A stretch of DNA of 64,000 bases from Pseudomonas alkylphenolica (GCF_004025535.1 NZ_QJRG01000042.1:1-64000); one strand, 5' to 3'. Shown: positions 44,397-52,887, numbered from the stretch's first letter. Notes: generated by a model from the sequence alone, not told the origin. Translations and numbers: made by a program.

Positions 44397-44455
44397 GCCG
44401 GTGGAGTTTTACCTGTCGCTTGGGCTTTCGCAGGTGCGGGATCAGTTTCAAGGTG
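44397..44455 (+). pseudogene. Degraded 3' fragment of a GNAT gene
   Basis: The bases encode VEFYLSLGLSQVRDQFQGG in one frame, matching VGFYLLLGFSEVRNEFYGG of the GNAT protein at 37792-38247. Only about 60 bp remain. It indicates that a second acetyltransferase gene, or a copy of the first, once lay here. Confidence 0.65.
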
Positions 44456-44732
44456 GAGCTGACGGCCAATAGCAGCCCATGGACGGAGCGGTAGCAAATG
44501 AGTAGCTATGCTTGGTCCACTGCCGGAACTGATTGAGCAGATTGGGCTTTCCGTCCCTGGTGTATAACCCCCTTCAGTGGCCATCCGACTGTCACAATGC
44601 CCGGTCTGGTCAGGGATAGACGACAGAACATGGAATGTTATCCACCAGGCCCGTGAAGTCGCTATCACCCCACTTGGGGTCTATTCAGAGTCAGGCCGCA
44701 GTAATCGATCCACTCACAGGAGGAACACGATT

Positions 44733-45200
44733 ATGTCCAGCACAATCCGCACCTGCCTCTGGTTCCGCGACGGGCGAGGCCAAGAGGCCGCAGCGTTCTA
44801 CTGCTCTCTGATCCCTGGAAGTCGGGTCGAGACGATCTTTTCTGGCGATGCCGGACACGGCGCGTTCTCGGTGATCAACTTCTCGCTGGGCGGGGTGCCG
44901 TACCAGATTCTTGACGCAGGGCCGGCATTCACGCTGACCGAGGCGGTGTCCATTTCAGTCGCTACGGACGATCAGTCGGAGACCGACCGACTGTGGGCAG
45001 CGCTGACCGCAGATGGCGGTGAGGAGAGTGTCTGTGGCTGGCTGAAGGATCGCTACGGAGTGTCTTGGCAAGTCTTCCCGCGACGGTTGACTGAACTGAC
45101 GACAAGTGCCGACAAGAATGTATCTGCCAAGGCGATGGCGGCGATGATGAAGCAAAGGAAAATCGACATTGCCGAAATCGAAGCAGCGGTTCGTGGCTAG
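44733..45200 (+). CDS. VOC-superfamily protein (PhnB-like)
   Basis: A 155-residue protein of the PhnB/glyoxalase fold. It starts MSSTIRTCLWFRDGRGQEAA and contains FYCSLIPGSRVETIF and CGWLKDRYGVSWQVFPR, typical of the 3-demethylubiquinone-methyltransferase-like group. AGGAGG precedes the ATG at 44733. Function unknown in the family; it could bind metal or small ligands. It sits between the DUF6124 gene and the HNH gene inside the accessory island. Confidence 0.88.
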   Translation: MSSTIRTCLWFRDGRGQEAAAFYCSLIPGSRVETIFSGDAGHGAFSVINFSLGGVPYQILDAGPAFTLTEAVSISVATDDQSETDRLWAALTADGGEESVCGWLKDRYGVSWQVFPRRLTELTTSADKNVSAKAMAAMMKQRKIDIAEIEAAVRG

Positions 45201-45537
45201 AAGCTAGCGGCCTAACAAGCCGGTTTTTTTGTGGGCGATATCACGCTGGGGTCACAGTTCAGGAACGGGGACTTCAACCGTCAATCGGTAGACTGACTTG
45301 AGCTAACCGAAAAGGCGAGCGGCAGAGAACGGCCGTTAGATGCTCCTTGAGGAGGGCAGCTAACGGCCAATTGCTGCCGTTCACGGTTGGCAGTTCTCCA
45401 TCAAGAACTGCTTACCATGTTGGGCGCAACCCACAGTTCACGGCTATATAACGTAAGTTTGAGATATACATTGGACCATGATCTCGACCATCTAATCGGG
45501 CACCAGTTGCAATCATAAACTGGCCATTAAAATTGAA
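45201..45537. other. Intergenic gap with repeat-like inverted segments
   Basis: No gene seen in 337 bp. A segment near 45327-45370 (GGCCGTTAG and CTAACGGCC) is self-complementary, and AGTTCTTGAT/ATCAAGAACT type pairs lie near 45395. Sequence style matches the dispersed GC-rich repeats elsewhere in the island. No promoter can be named with confidence. Confidence 0.35.
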
Positions 45538-46212
45538 TTAGTTCGCTGCCAACACTTCTTGGGGAAGCTTTGATCTCATGCTGGCTATTATCCCTTTGAC
45601 CACGGCCGAAAATTGAGCCTTGCTACTTGACTCATTCGATTCAAGATCGTCGAGAATCGCTTTTTTTGCCGGCAACGGAATATCTGGCCGAAGCAAAGTT
45701 TCGTATAGACTCATGATACGTTGCACCGTTTCATTTCTCATGAGAACCAACGCGGGGCGATTCAAATCGAGCAAAGTTATGCTGCTTACCCCTTCAGCAG
45801 TTCCTAATGGAAATGCCATCGATCCGACGAAGCAGATGTGCTGATCAGGATCTTTTACATATGGATCGATTATGAATTCAAGATGCGGATCTCGGTTGGA
45901 CTTGTTTTGGTTGCATATTTCGCATGCAAGAGTTAAATTTGCCCACTCCAGCTGCTTTGATGGGTCCAGAGATTTTGGATAGATATGTTCAACATCTCCA
46001 TGATGTATGTGCTTTAACTTGCTTTCGCAATAAGCGCATTTGCCACCAGTCTCTTTCTCCAGCACCGACTTTATGTCTTTATGCCGGTACTTGGTTTTTT
46101 CCGATGCTGAAGGTTCAATGCCGGCGGCAAGCTTAGAAAGAAAATTCTCTGTCCATGCTGCGGCATTGTCTACAAGGATTTTTGGCTCGGGCTCTTTTGT
46201 AAGTTTTATCAT
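45538..46212 (-). CDS. ptuB: HNH endonuclease, Septu PtuB-like
   Basis: A 224-residue HNH nuclease. The zinc-knuckle cysteines are CAYCESKL and CEICNQNK. The catalytic His region is HHGDVEHIYPKS, followed by LEWANLTLACEICNQNKSNR. Its ATG overlaps the ATPase stop by 4 bp (ATGA). ATPase plus HNH pairs of this order are PtuA-PtuB of Septu and also accompany retrons of the Ec78 type. Here no reverse transcriptase is adjacent; the only one lies 5 kb away and is of a different type. Confidence 0.8.
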   Translation of the reverse strand: MIKLTKEPEPKILVDNAAAWTENFLSKLAAGIEPSASEKTKYRHKDIKSVLEKETGGKCAYCESKLKHIHHGDVEHIYPKSLDPSKQLEWANLTLACEICNQNKSNRDPHLEFIIDPYVKDPDQHICFVGSMAFPLGTAEGVSSITLLDLNRPALVLMRNETVQRIMSLYETLLRPDIPLPAKKAILDDLESNESSSKAQFSAVVKGIIASMRSKLPQEVLAAN

Positions 46213-47531
46213 GGTCGACGATCCACTGCCATCTTCAGAGCATCTGGGTAGTACTCACCCAAGCCTGCCTCCTCTAATTCCCGTCTCAAACTGGCGAGAC
46301 CTTCTGGGGTGATACTATGCACGGTCAGTTGAGCCGTAATTTTGCGCAGGTCATCCTCGGCCCACTGTGGAAGTGAAACAGGTACCCCTAGCACGTCCCG
46401 AAGGATTTCGTTTGCCGTAGCCGCTCTAGTATTTAAATCCAACTCTACCGATGATACTTTAGAGTAATTGGACTCGTGCACCTCATTCGACTGACTTTCA
46501 TTTGTGTACTTTAACGCATGAACAATGCTGTCCTTCACTGATGAAACCATGAATGGACTATGCGTTGCCACAATGAATTGGGCGCTTGGGAAAGCTTTAG
46601 TGAGCCGGCCAAGCAGGCTTCTCTGCATTGAAGGGTGCAGATGATTTTCAGGCTCATCTAGAAGAACAGTATATTCTTCCTTGTTGAAAGAGTATAAAAA
46701 TATTTGCCAGGCCAAGTCGATCAAAGACATTAGTCCGCCTGAAGCGGCATCAATCATAAACTCACCCGACCTAGTAATCAACACTACATCTGGAATGCGA
46801 ACACTAATGTCAATAAAGCCGATCGATGGGGGCAAGACCTCTGAGAGTATTTTCTTAAAGTTCAAAAATAATTGTTCGAGCGCCTCGTCTTTTTGCACGT
46901 ACTGATTGCCTGCCCCAAACATCGCCATTGAGATCAGCGTCTCCTTCATCCTATAAACAGGCGAATACTGACTGTAGCCGTTCTGGTATCGCTGCATTAG
47001 TTCTGAGTAGTATGTTTGGTATGCCTGCTCTGCATTTATAGCGTTAGTTGGTATTGAGGCAATAGGCTGATAGCTTTGTACTGGCCGATGAGAATTGATA
47101 TTCAACCCTTGAATTTGGTGTTGGTTACGTATTTCAACAGTGTAAGCGACTGACCCGTTGTCCGGGACTATTAGTTCAGCAACCGCACCATTGCTGTAGG
47201 TTAAACTTCCAATTTGAAAGGAGTTTTGGTGCTGGTCAGGGGTGCGCTTAATTAATTTTAGAAGTAGCCCAGTAGCATAGCTGAAAGCAGATGCTCCCGG
47301 TCTTTTATGAGGAGTAGATAATAATGGAAAATGCCAGCCAAAATGCTGGGCCAACAACTTCAATATAGTTGTTTTTCCCGCTCCATTTGCACCGGTGATA
47401 ATTGTCATTCTTGGATGCAACCTTAGATCTATCTCCGAAAACTGACGCCACCCTGTGATGGTTAATTTTGCGAATTTCATAAAATTGTTAAAGCTCCATT
47501 CCTGAGTCTTAGTTTTTGCTGAGAAATTCAT
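46209..47531 (-). CDS. ptuA: AAA/ABC-type ATPase, Septu PtuA-like
   Basis: A 440-residue ATPase. Walker A is ITGANGAGKTTILKLL, the signature-like region GGLMSLIDLAWQIFLY, Walker B YTVLLDEPENHLHP and the switch His FIVATHSPFMVSS. No nuclease domain is fused, in contrast to OLD proteins. The true start may be ATG 47480 (MKFAKLTITGWRQF), where such proteins usually begin; the ATG at 47531 adds 17 residues. Its coupling to the HNH gene supports a Septu-like defence operon. The gene is AT-rich relative to flanks. Confidence 0.8.
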   Translation of the reverse strand: MNFSAKTKTQEWSFNNFMKFAKLTITGWRQFSEIDLRLHPRMTIITGANGAGKTTILKLLAQHFGWHFPLLSTPHKRPGASAFSYATGLLLKLIKRTPDQHQNSFQIGSLTYSNGAVAELIVPDNGSVAYTVEIRNQHQIQGLNINSHRPVQSYQPIASIPTNAINAEQAYQTYYSELMQRYQNGYSQYSPVYRMKETLISMAMFGAGNQYVQKDEALEQLFLNFKKILSEVLPPSIGFIDISVRIPDVVLITRSGEFMIDAASGGLMSLIDLAWQIFLYSFNKEEYTVLLDEPENHLHPSMQRSLLGRLTKAFPSAQFIVATHSPFMVSSVKDSIVHALKYTNESQSNEVHESNYSKVSSVELDLNTRAATANEILRDVLGVPVSLPQWAEDDLRKITAQLTVHSITPEGLASLRRELEEAGLGEYYPDALKMAVDRRP

Positions 47532-47545
47532 TGTGATATCGAGAT

Positions 47546-47559
47546 ATAGAAATTTCTAT
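47546..47559. promoter_or_regulatory. Palindrome upstream of the Septu-like operon
   Basis: ATAGAAATTTCTAT is a perfect 14-bp palindrome just upstream of the ATPase start. Its place suggests an operator or a promoter element. Nothing further can be shown. Confidence 0.35.
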
Positions 47560-47613
47560 CATGAATTACTGTAGCCGCGCTTGTCTCCGAAGAAGAACAT
47601 TTCAGAATACTTC

Positions 47614-47640
47614 AGCCCCCAATACTTGGGGCTTTTGTTG
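47614..47640 (+). terminator. Rho-independent terminator facing away from the Septu-like operon
   Basis: AGCCCC / GGGGCT (47614-47619, 47628-47633) form a 6-bp stem with an 8-base loop, followed by TTTT on the plus strand. No annotated plus-strand gene ends here, so it may close a short unknown transcript starting near 47560, divergent from the ATPase gene. Confidence 0.6.
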
Positions 47641-47816
47641 TCTGTTCAGGGCAGGGCTGGCATCCCTACTTATCAAGATGCACAACTTAGATACCTGCTT
47701 CCGGTTGGGATTAGGTGACACTTTGCATACAGTAGCTGATAGCCCGTGACTTGTCTCACTTTGACAAAATGAAATGACTACTTCGAGCCTCCCTCCTGGC
47801 TGCGAACCGCATTCAG

Positions 47817-47880
47817 CGAAGGGCCGCTTTGGGTCGAAAGCGGCCCTTCGTGGAGGACAGCTACCGACCAGAAGCAGTCA
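47817..47880. repeat. Dispersed repeat with 14-bp hairpin
   Basis: CGAAGGGCCGCTTT / AAAGCGGCCCTTCG is a perfect 14-bp stem with 6-base loop (47817-47850). The 44 bases 47826-47869 recur exactly in inverted orientation at 60991-61034. Related shorter copies lie at 38327-38383 and 63307-63360. Confidence 0.8.
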
Positions 47881-47909
47881 CTCGCGCCTTCGTTTCTGCA
47901 GCCACAATG

Positions 47910-48105
47910 TCAGCCCAGCAGAGATCGCTTCTCTAACAGAAAATCGATCAGCGCCCGCACCTTGGCTGGCATTTGCGCACGCGTAGGAGCGTAGAGATAA
48001 AAGCCTGGGAAAGACGGGCACCAAGGCTGTAGCACCCTCACCAGTTCACCCGACGCCAGTTGCTCGCGCACACAGATATCCAGGTATCGCGATGGCAGGG
48101 AGATC
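47910..48105 (-). pseudogene. LysR regulator 3' fragment
   Basis: Read on the minus strand, the bases encode about 64 residues of a LysR C-terminus: LASGELVRVLQPW, then CPSFPGFYLYAPTRAQMPAK, ending in FLLEKRSLLG and a stop at 47910-47912. The N-terminal HTH and most of the effector domain are missing. The upstream end meets an unrelated fragment at about 48106, so this is a rearrangement scar. Confidence 0.8.
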
Positions 48106-48108
48106 TAT

Positions 48109-48222
48109 GGTCGCGCGGCGTCAAAAGCCAAGCAGATGTTCGTTGCCGAAGGCTGGTCGCACTACGACCTGTATGACCGCCCGGAGCCAGTGGCACTGAC
48201 CATGGCGCAGGTCATCAGTTGA
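48109..48222 (+). pseudogene. Alpha/beta hydrolase 3' fragment
   Basis: The plus strand encodes about 37 residues, with KAKQMFVAEGWSHYDLYDRP followed by a stop. This matches the C-terminal His region of alpha/beta hydrolases (the GxxHYDLYD pattern). No start or upstream body exists; the preceding bases belong to the inverted LysR fragment. It is a remnant. Confidence 0.65.
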
Positions 48223-48294
48223 AAAGGTCGGATTTTCAGCTCGCCAGAACTCTGGCATGAATTCCACGCGTAGCGTGGGAACGATCAACCTCAA

Positions 48295-48747
48295 TCAAAA
48301 CTGCTTTGGTGCGCTGGCGATGCGCTGATACTTACGCAACTGCCGGTTAATGCTGCGGATATCCAGAAAAAATATCTCTGCGCTACGCCAGAGCAGCATC
48401 CACGCGGTGACGGTAACGACTCCCACAGGGATGGTGCCTTCAATTCCCAGAGCCGTTCCCGCCAGCACCAAGGCTAGTGCCAAGCCCAGGAGTGTCAGCG
48501 CTACCAGCCGCTGGGTGCGGATATCCCCTCTGAGTTGTTCGCTCTTTTCCGCAAAGGTATTGCTGATGGCTTGCTGCAGGCGTTCTTGCTCATCTTCCGG
48601 GCAGCGAATGTGCAGACACAGTTCGGGGTGGTACCAGGCGCTATCAGACAGGTAGTCCACCAACTCGGGGCTTAGCTTGGGGTTGTCCGGCGAGGCAAAC
48701 GGATTGAGGTAATCGCGGCTGATCGTCAGATCGATTTTTTGAGTCAT
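48295..48747 (-). CDS. Two-helix membrane protein, unknown function
   Basis: A 150-residue protein: a polar N-terminal half with SAWYHPELCLHIRCPEDEQE, then two hydrophobic segments at about residues 80-100 and 104-122, then a basic tail (RQLRKYQRIASA). The ATG at 48747 is chosen because the upstream extension runs through non-coding repeat sequence. No family recognised. Confidence 0.7.
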   Translation of the reverse strand: MTQKIDLTISRDYLNPFASPDNPKLSPELVDYLSDSAWYHPELCLHIRCPEDEQERLQQAISNTFAEKSEQLRGDIRTQRLVALTLLGLALALVLAGTALGIEGTIPVGVVTVTAWMLLWRSAEIFFLDIRSINRQLRKYQRIASAPKQF

Positions 48748-49055
48748 AACGAACCTTAACCTGGTTAAGCGGTGGGCTGAGGCTTTCGTGTTCGAGGTAA
48801 AGTTAGTCGCAAGACAGATGTTTTGCCTGATTGGCAGTAGCACGCGCTGTTGCAGGAGCGGGTTTATCCGGGATGCGTTGGCTGAATATGCGCCGCGACC
48901 GTCTAGCATCAGTGCTGATTGTTATCACGTTTTGTGTGAGGGGCAGGCATCGGGCGGCGCATGCTCGGAAAAGGGCTAGAAACAGCTTTGGGTCGAGAGC
49001 TGTCGTTTACCATTGCCCGCTTGAATCCCCACCCCACCCCCGTTACCCGCCCCCA

Positions 49056-49144
49056 GTCGCTGCAAATTCAGCGACCGGGCGTCGCGGCCCGTAAGGCAAA
49101 AGGCGCAACAGCGCCACACCACCACAATTGCAGGCGCTTTTTTT
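49056..49144 (+). ncRNA. Structured leader RNA, duplicate copy
   Basis: The hairpin GTCGCTG-CAAATT-CAGCGAC (49056-49075) and the switch GGCGC (49102) / GCGCC (49111) / GGCGC (49133) with T-run to 49144 repeat the arrangement at 43596-43680. The bases between the stems differ, while the stems are kept. Confidence 0.5.
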
Positions 49145-49257
49145 GTGCCCGCTTCTGCCGGGTTTCCTTTTGCCTCGGTCCGCGAACCCACTCACAGCTG
49201 CCACCCTATTCGTTTCGCGGCGACGGTTGGAAGTTCCTCGGCAAAAGGAGCACCACA

Positions 49258-49599
49258 ATAACAAAACCCGTTCCCGCCCCTCCCCTCGTCAACAAAACCA
49301 GCACCACCTTCGGCTCTTGCGACGGCAGCCACGATCCGCTGTTCGCCATACGCCCCGGCGTGTCTGCCGAAGACGCCCTGATCCACGCCACCGTCCTGCT
49401 CAAAAGCGCTTACCAAACCAACGCCCAGGCCTGCGACTTGGTCAATGCCGAGGTGCGTGGTTTGCTGTGGGCGACCCAGCACTCGCTGGAAATGAGCCTG
49501 GCGCTGGTGGAGGCGTTGCTGGATGAAGTTGAGGCGCGTGCTGCAACCGCAGCCGTGCTGAGACGTACCGTGCTAGCAGGGCAAGCACCGGTAGAGTGA
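49258..49599 (+). pseudogene. DUF6124 gene copy without ATG start
   Basis: The frame matches the 113-residue protein of 43833-44174 at all but four residues after the start (Asp/Ala, Thr/Asn, Val/Ile, Met/Leu). The start codon ATG has become ATA (49258-49260), preceded by AAAAGGAGCACCACA. The frame stays open upstream to 48961 but there is no good alternative start. Translation from ATA is rare, so it is called a probable pseudogene. Confidence 0.65.
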
Positions 49600-49839
49600 G
49601 CGGAGTAACAGGTTCAGGCCGCAGATGCGGCCATCCGGTGATTAGGCCTGTCGTGGAGCAAGCCACTACTGCCGGTGGGTGTTAATGGAGAGTATCAAGC
49701 ATCGTTTGAGTTCCAGAAAAGCACTATCCCCCCCTTCTACTCCACAATTTGATCCAGAAGCGCTGGCGATAAAGTTCCTGTATAAAGCAGCGCCGCTGGT
49801 GCAAGGCCGGCTCAATCGACGACGTGTTAAGGGATCGTT

Positions 49840-50799
49840 ATGTTTCACAGAGTTCTATTCGTCTTGGCGTTCACCACACTCTTGGCCGGTTGCCAGAACC
49901 AACAGTACAAAATTTTATGCGAGCCGTCATACGGCGCAGCCAAATGCGACACTAGCAATCTGGATTCTTTGAGTTGCGGTGCCACGAGGGGGACCATCAG
50001 GACCTGCGCCGCATTTGTAGTTAATGAGGTCAATGCCCTGGCGGCCAAGAAGGGCCAGCAACTGACCACCACTCAACCTTACTACTCTCGGCCGAACACA
50101 GAAGTTCTCTCGCTGGGAAGCTACGGCAGTGGACCACAGGTTTATGCCTACGTAGACGCGCGGACCCCAGGGGCCTATGTGCAATCGGTACACGGTGCCC
50201 AAAACGTAATGAGCGAGAGAGTCTCGCACTACAAAATGGCTGCCGATCGCTATGTGAACGATGTTGTTAGTGGCACCATCGTAGCCTCCGACAGTGACGT
50301 CTTGAAGGCCATAGCCGCGATTGATGCTATGCGAGGACCGATGGCCAAAGCCGTTGAAATGAGCAAGCCCATCTTGGACTACTACGCCGCGTTCCCTACC
50401 ACAGACTTTGCGAGCCTTGCTAACCAGGTGGTTCTCAAAACGAACGCCAGGGACCCTTACCTTCGAGCTGCTGCGGATTTAGCCATCCAGCGGAACAACG
50501 AATACAACGCCAATAAGCCCTCTACTCAAGTTCAGGCTGCCGCAGCCCAGTTTGAGGCGCTCCACGCGGTAGCGATGGTCTCTTATGCTGACCAGTTCGC
50601 AGAAGTCAAAAAGCAGGCAGTCATTCTGGCCGCACAAGCGGCGCAAGCTGCCAAGAAGAAAAGGGCCCAAGAGCAGGCTTATGAAAAGCAATATGGGTAC
50701 CATGGTGGTGGATGTTCGTGTGCGGGCGGCAATGCCTGCTACGGACCTAAGGGCGGACGCTATTGCATAACTTCAGGCGGAAACCAGCGCTACTTTTAA
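49840..50799 (+). CDS. Predicted lipoprotein with C-terminal adaptor-like motif
   Basis: A 319-residue protein. The signal peptide MFHRVLFVLAFTTLLAGCQ ends in the lipobox LAGC. The middle (about 100-280) is helical and rich in Ala, Gln and Lys. The C-terminal ~30 residues are Gly- and Cys-rich (GGGCSCAGGNACYGPKGGRY) and resemble the PBCV-type basic adaptor motif G-P-x-G-G-x-Y. AAGGGA precedes ATG 49840. Function unknown. It may contact peptidoglycan or DNA through the C-terminal module, which is speculation. Confidence 0.75.
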   Translation: MFHRVLFVLAFTTLLAGCQNQQYKILCEPSYGAAKCDTSNLDSLSCGATRGTIRTCAAFVVNEVNALAAKKGQQLTTTQPYYSRPNTEVLSLGSYGSGPQVYAYVDARTPGAYVQSVHGAQNVMSERVSHYKMAADRYVNDVVSGTIVASDSDVLKAIAAIDAMRGPMAKAVEMSKPILDYYAAFPTTDFASLANQVVLKTNARDPYLRAAADLAIQRNNEYNANKPSTQVQAAAAQFEALHAVAMVSYADQFAEVKKQAVILAAQAAQAAKKKRAQEQAYEKQYGYHGGGCSCAGGNACYGPKGGRYCITSGGNQRYF

Positions 50800-51303
50800 G
50801 CAACTGCATAAGGCTTATGTCGCGGGCTACCAGCGTGTTGCATCCGTTGACCCATCGCACTCTTGTATCCCCCAACCCCACCACCCTACCCGAGTCGCTG
50901 CGAGCTCAGCGACTCGGGCTTGACGGTCCGCCACGAAAGCATCCCTCCGAAACGGGCACATCATCTGCCGCCCAAGATTGCGCACAATCAATCAACAAAT
51001 ATGTTCACAAACAAGCACATAATCTGTTGTCGATGATGTGCGCTGGATGTATATTTCGCGCAAATGATGGCCTAATGCCACGACCTCTGATGCGGTTCCA
51101 ATCCCTGAGATCCGCGCAGAGATTCATCCTGTGTGAAGGCGGCCCCATGTTACGTGCGCCTTCACGTTAGGCCCCCACTCCACATTTCTTTCACCGCCGC
51201 CTTCTTAGTGCGCGGCGGCACTCCCAACCTTGTGCAACAGGCGCCCCTACAGGCACCACCCGGCATTGGCTTTTCAGGATCGATTAACAGAAGGGATACA
51301 TAG
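50800..51303. other. Intergenic region with a repeat hairpin
   Basis: No gene seen in about 500 bp. It contains the hairpin CGAGTCGCTG-CGAGCT-CAGCGACTCG at 50891-50916, a member of the same family as the DUF6124 leaders. A GCCGCC/GCGGCGGC inverted segment lies near 51191-51217. A ribosome site AAGGGA precedes the chemoreceptor ATG. Confidence 0.6.
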
Positions 51304-52887
51304 ATGTTCGACGCAATTGGCAAGGTGCTGGCTGATATCAGCGTGCGGTCAAAACTGACCCTGGGCTTTGCACTGGTTTTACTGCTGACCATTGTGATCG
51401 CCGCAATCGGCTGGGGCGGCTTGAGCGGTCTGGGCGAGCGCAGTGCCAAGCTGAGTAGCATTGCCAAAATCAACGAAGAGGCACGTGATGTGCGCATTGC
51501 GCGCCTGAACTACACGGTGGCCCCCGGTTCGGCGCAAACCGCCCTCATGGTCAAGGCGATGGATGAAATCAACCTTCACATCGTCGGGCTCGCCAGGCAG
51601 TTCACCGACCCCGAGGATCTGCGCTGGATAGCGCAGGCCGGCAACGCAATCGAACGCTACCGTGACCACTTCCAGGATTACGCCCGTGCCATCGAGGGTG
51701 GCAACGCTGCCCAGGCCAGTCAGTCTCTGGAGGTACTGGAGGCCGATCTCAAGAGCCTGCTGGAAGCGTCCGGGCAGTTGTCGGACAGCCAGTCGAGCAA
51801 GCGCGACCATGAAGTGCAGGCGTCGATGCAGCGGTTGATCTTCGCTGCGGTGCTGGCCCTGATCGTCGGTGCTCTGGCTGCCTGGTTGATCACCCGCTTG
51901 ATCGTGCTGCCATTGAAAGAGGCCCTGCAGAGTGCCGAGCGGGTGGCCAATGGCAACCTGAGCCAGGACATCCAGGTATCGCGGCGTGACGAGCTGGGCG
52001 AGCTGCAGGCGAGCATGCAACGCATGACCCTGAACTTGCGCGACCTGATCGGCGGATTGCGCGATGGCGTGGTGCAGATCGCCAGTGCCGCCGAAGCGCT
52101 GTCTGCGGTGACCGAACAAACCAGTGCCGGCGTCAGCAGCCAGAAGGTCGAGACGGACCAGGTGGCCACCGCCATGAACGAAATGACCTCTACCGTGCAG
52201 GATGTGGCGCGCAGCGCCGAACAGGCTTCGCATGCGGCGGTCAATGCCGGCCTTGAGGCACGGGAAAGCGACACGGTCGTCAACCAGGCTATCGAGCAGA
52301 TTACCCATCTGGACATCGAGGTGGGCCATTCGACCCAGGCCATGGCCGAACTCAAGCGTGAAAGCGACAAGATCGGCACGGTACTGGATGTGATCAAGTC
52401 GGTCGCCCAACAGACCAACCTGCTCGCCCTGAACGCGGCGATTGAAGCGGCACGCGCTGGTGAAGCCGGTCGCGGCTTTGCCGTGGTCGCCGATGAGGTC
52501 CGCAGCCTGGCGCAACGCACCCAGAGCTCCACCGAAGAAATCGAAGAGCTGATTGGCGGCTTGCACCGTGGCACGCAGCAGGTCGGCGAAATTCTGGAGC
52601 GCAGCCGCGCACTGACCACCAACAGTGTTGAACTGACGCGCCGGGCAGGCGCTTCGCTGATGAGCATCAGCCGTTCGGTGTCCACCATCGAGTCGATGAA
52701 CCTGCAGATCGCGACGGCATCGGAGCAGCAGAGCGCCGTGGCCGAGGAGATCAATCGCAGTGTGCTCAATGTGCGCGACGTGTCCGAACAGACGGCCACG
52801 GCCAGCGAGGAAACAGCCGCTTCGAGCATCAAGCTGGCCGGTTTGGGCGCGGAGCTGCAAGTGATGGTGGGCAAGTTCAAGCTTTGA
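51304..52887 (+). CDS. Methyl-accepting chemotaxis protein
   Basis: A 527-residue chemoreceptor. TM1 is near residues 18-38, then a ~135-residue periplasmic four-helix-bundle sensor. TM2 is near 175-197, then HAMP ([17 protein letters not shown]). The signalling hairpin tip reads [20 protein letters not shown] with [18 protein letters not shown]. The ligand is unknown. No C-terminal pentapeptide for CheR docking is present. It starts at ATG 51304 after AAGGGA. Confidence 0.94.
   Translation: MFDAIGKVLADISVRSKLTLGFALVLLLTIVIAAIGWGGLSGLGERSAKLSSIAKINEEARDVRIARLNYTVAPGSAQTALMVKAMDEINLHIVGLARQFTDPEDLRWIAQAGNAIERYRDHFQDYARAIEGGNAAQASQSLEVLEADLKSLLEASGQLSDSQSSKRDHEVQASMQRLIFAAVLALIVGALAAWLITRLIVLPLKEALQSAERVANGNLSQDIQVSRRDELGELQASMQRMTLNLRDLIGGLRDGVVQIASAAEALSAVTEQTSAGVSSQKVETDQVATAMNEMTSTVQDVARSAEQASHAAVNAGLEARESDTVVNQAIEQITHLDIEVGHSTQAMAELKRESDKIGTVLDVIKSVAQQTNLLALNAAIEAARAGEAGRGFAVVADEVRSLAQRTQSSTEEIEELIGGLHRGTQQVGEILERSRALTTNSVELTRRAGASLMSISRSVSTIESMNLQIATASEQQSAVAEEINRSVLNVRDVSEQTATASEETAASSIKLAGLGAELQVMVGKFKL

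Larger units (their letters stand above)
48970..49665. repeat. Segmental duplication, right copy
   Basis: This is the direct-repeat partner of 43510-44230. The order of elements is the same: TTTGGGTCGAGAGC segment, 7-bp hairpin, terminator-like T-run, DUF6124 frame, GGCCGCAGATGCGGCC hairpin. The DUF6124 proteins differ at only four residues. Nucleotide identity falls in the leader and between the leader and the ribosome site. Confidence 0.8.

Noticed and set aside
45538..47531. Ec78-type retron formed by the ATPase-HNH pair and the reverse transcriptase
   Set aside because: The reverse transcriptase is 5 kb away, on the other strand, and is of the RT-TOPRIM type, which normally works without PtuAB.
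47561..47749. 62-codon plus-strand frame after the Septu-like operon
   Set aside because: It reads through a terminator hairpin, lacks a good ribosome site and has no family features. A non-coding RNA is likelier.
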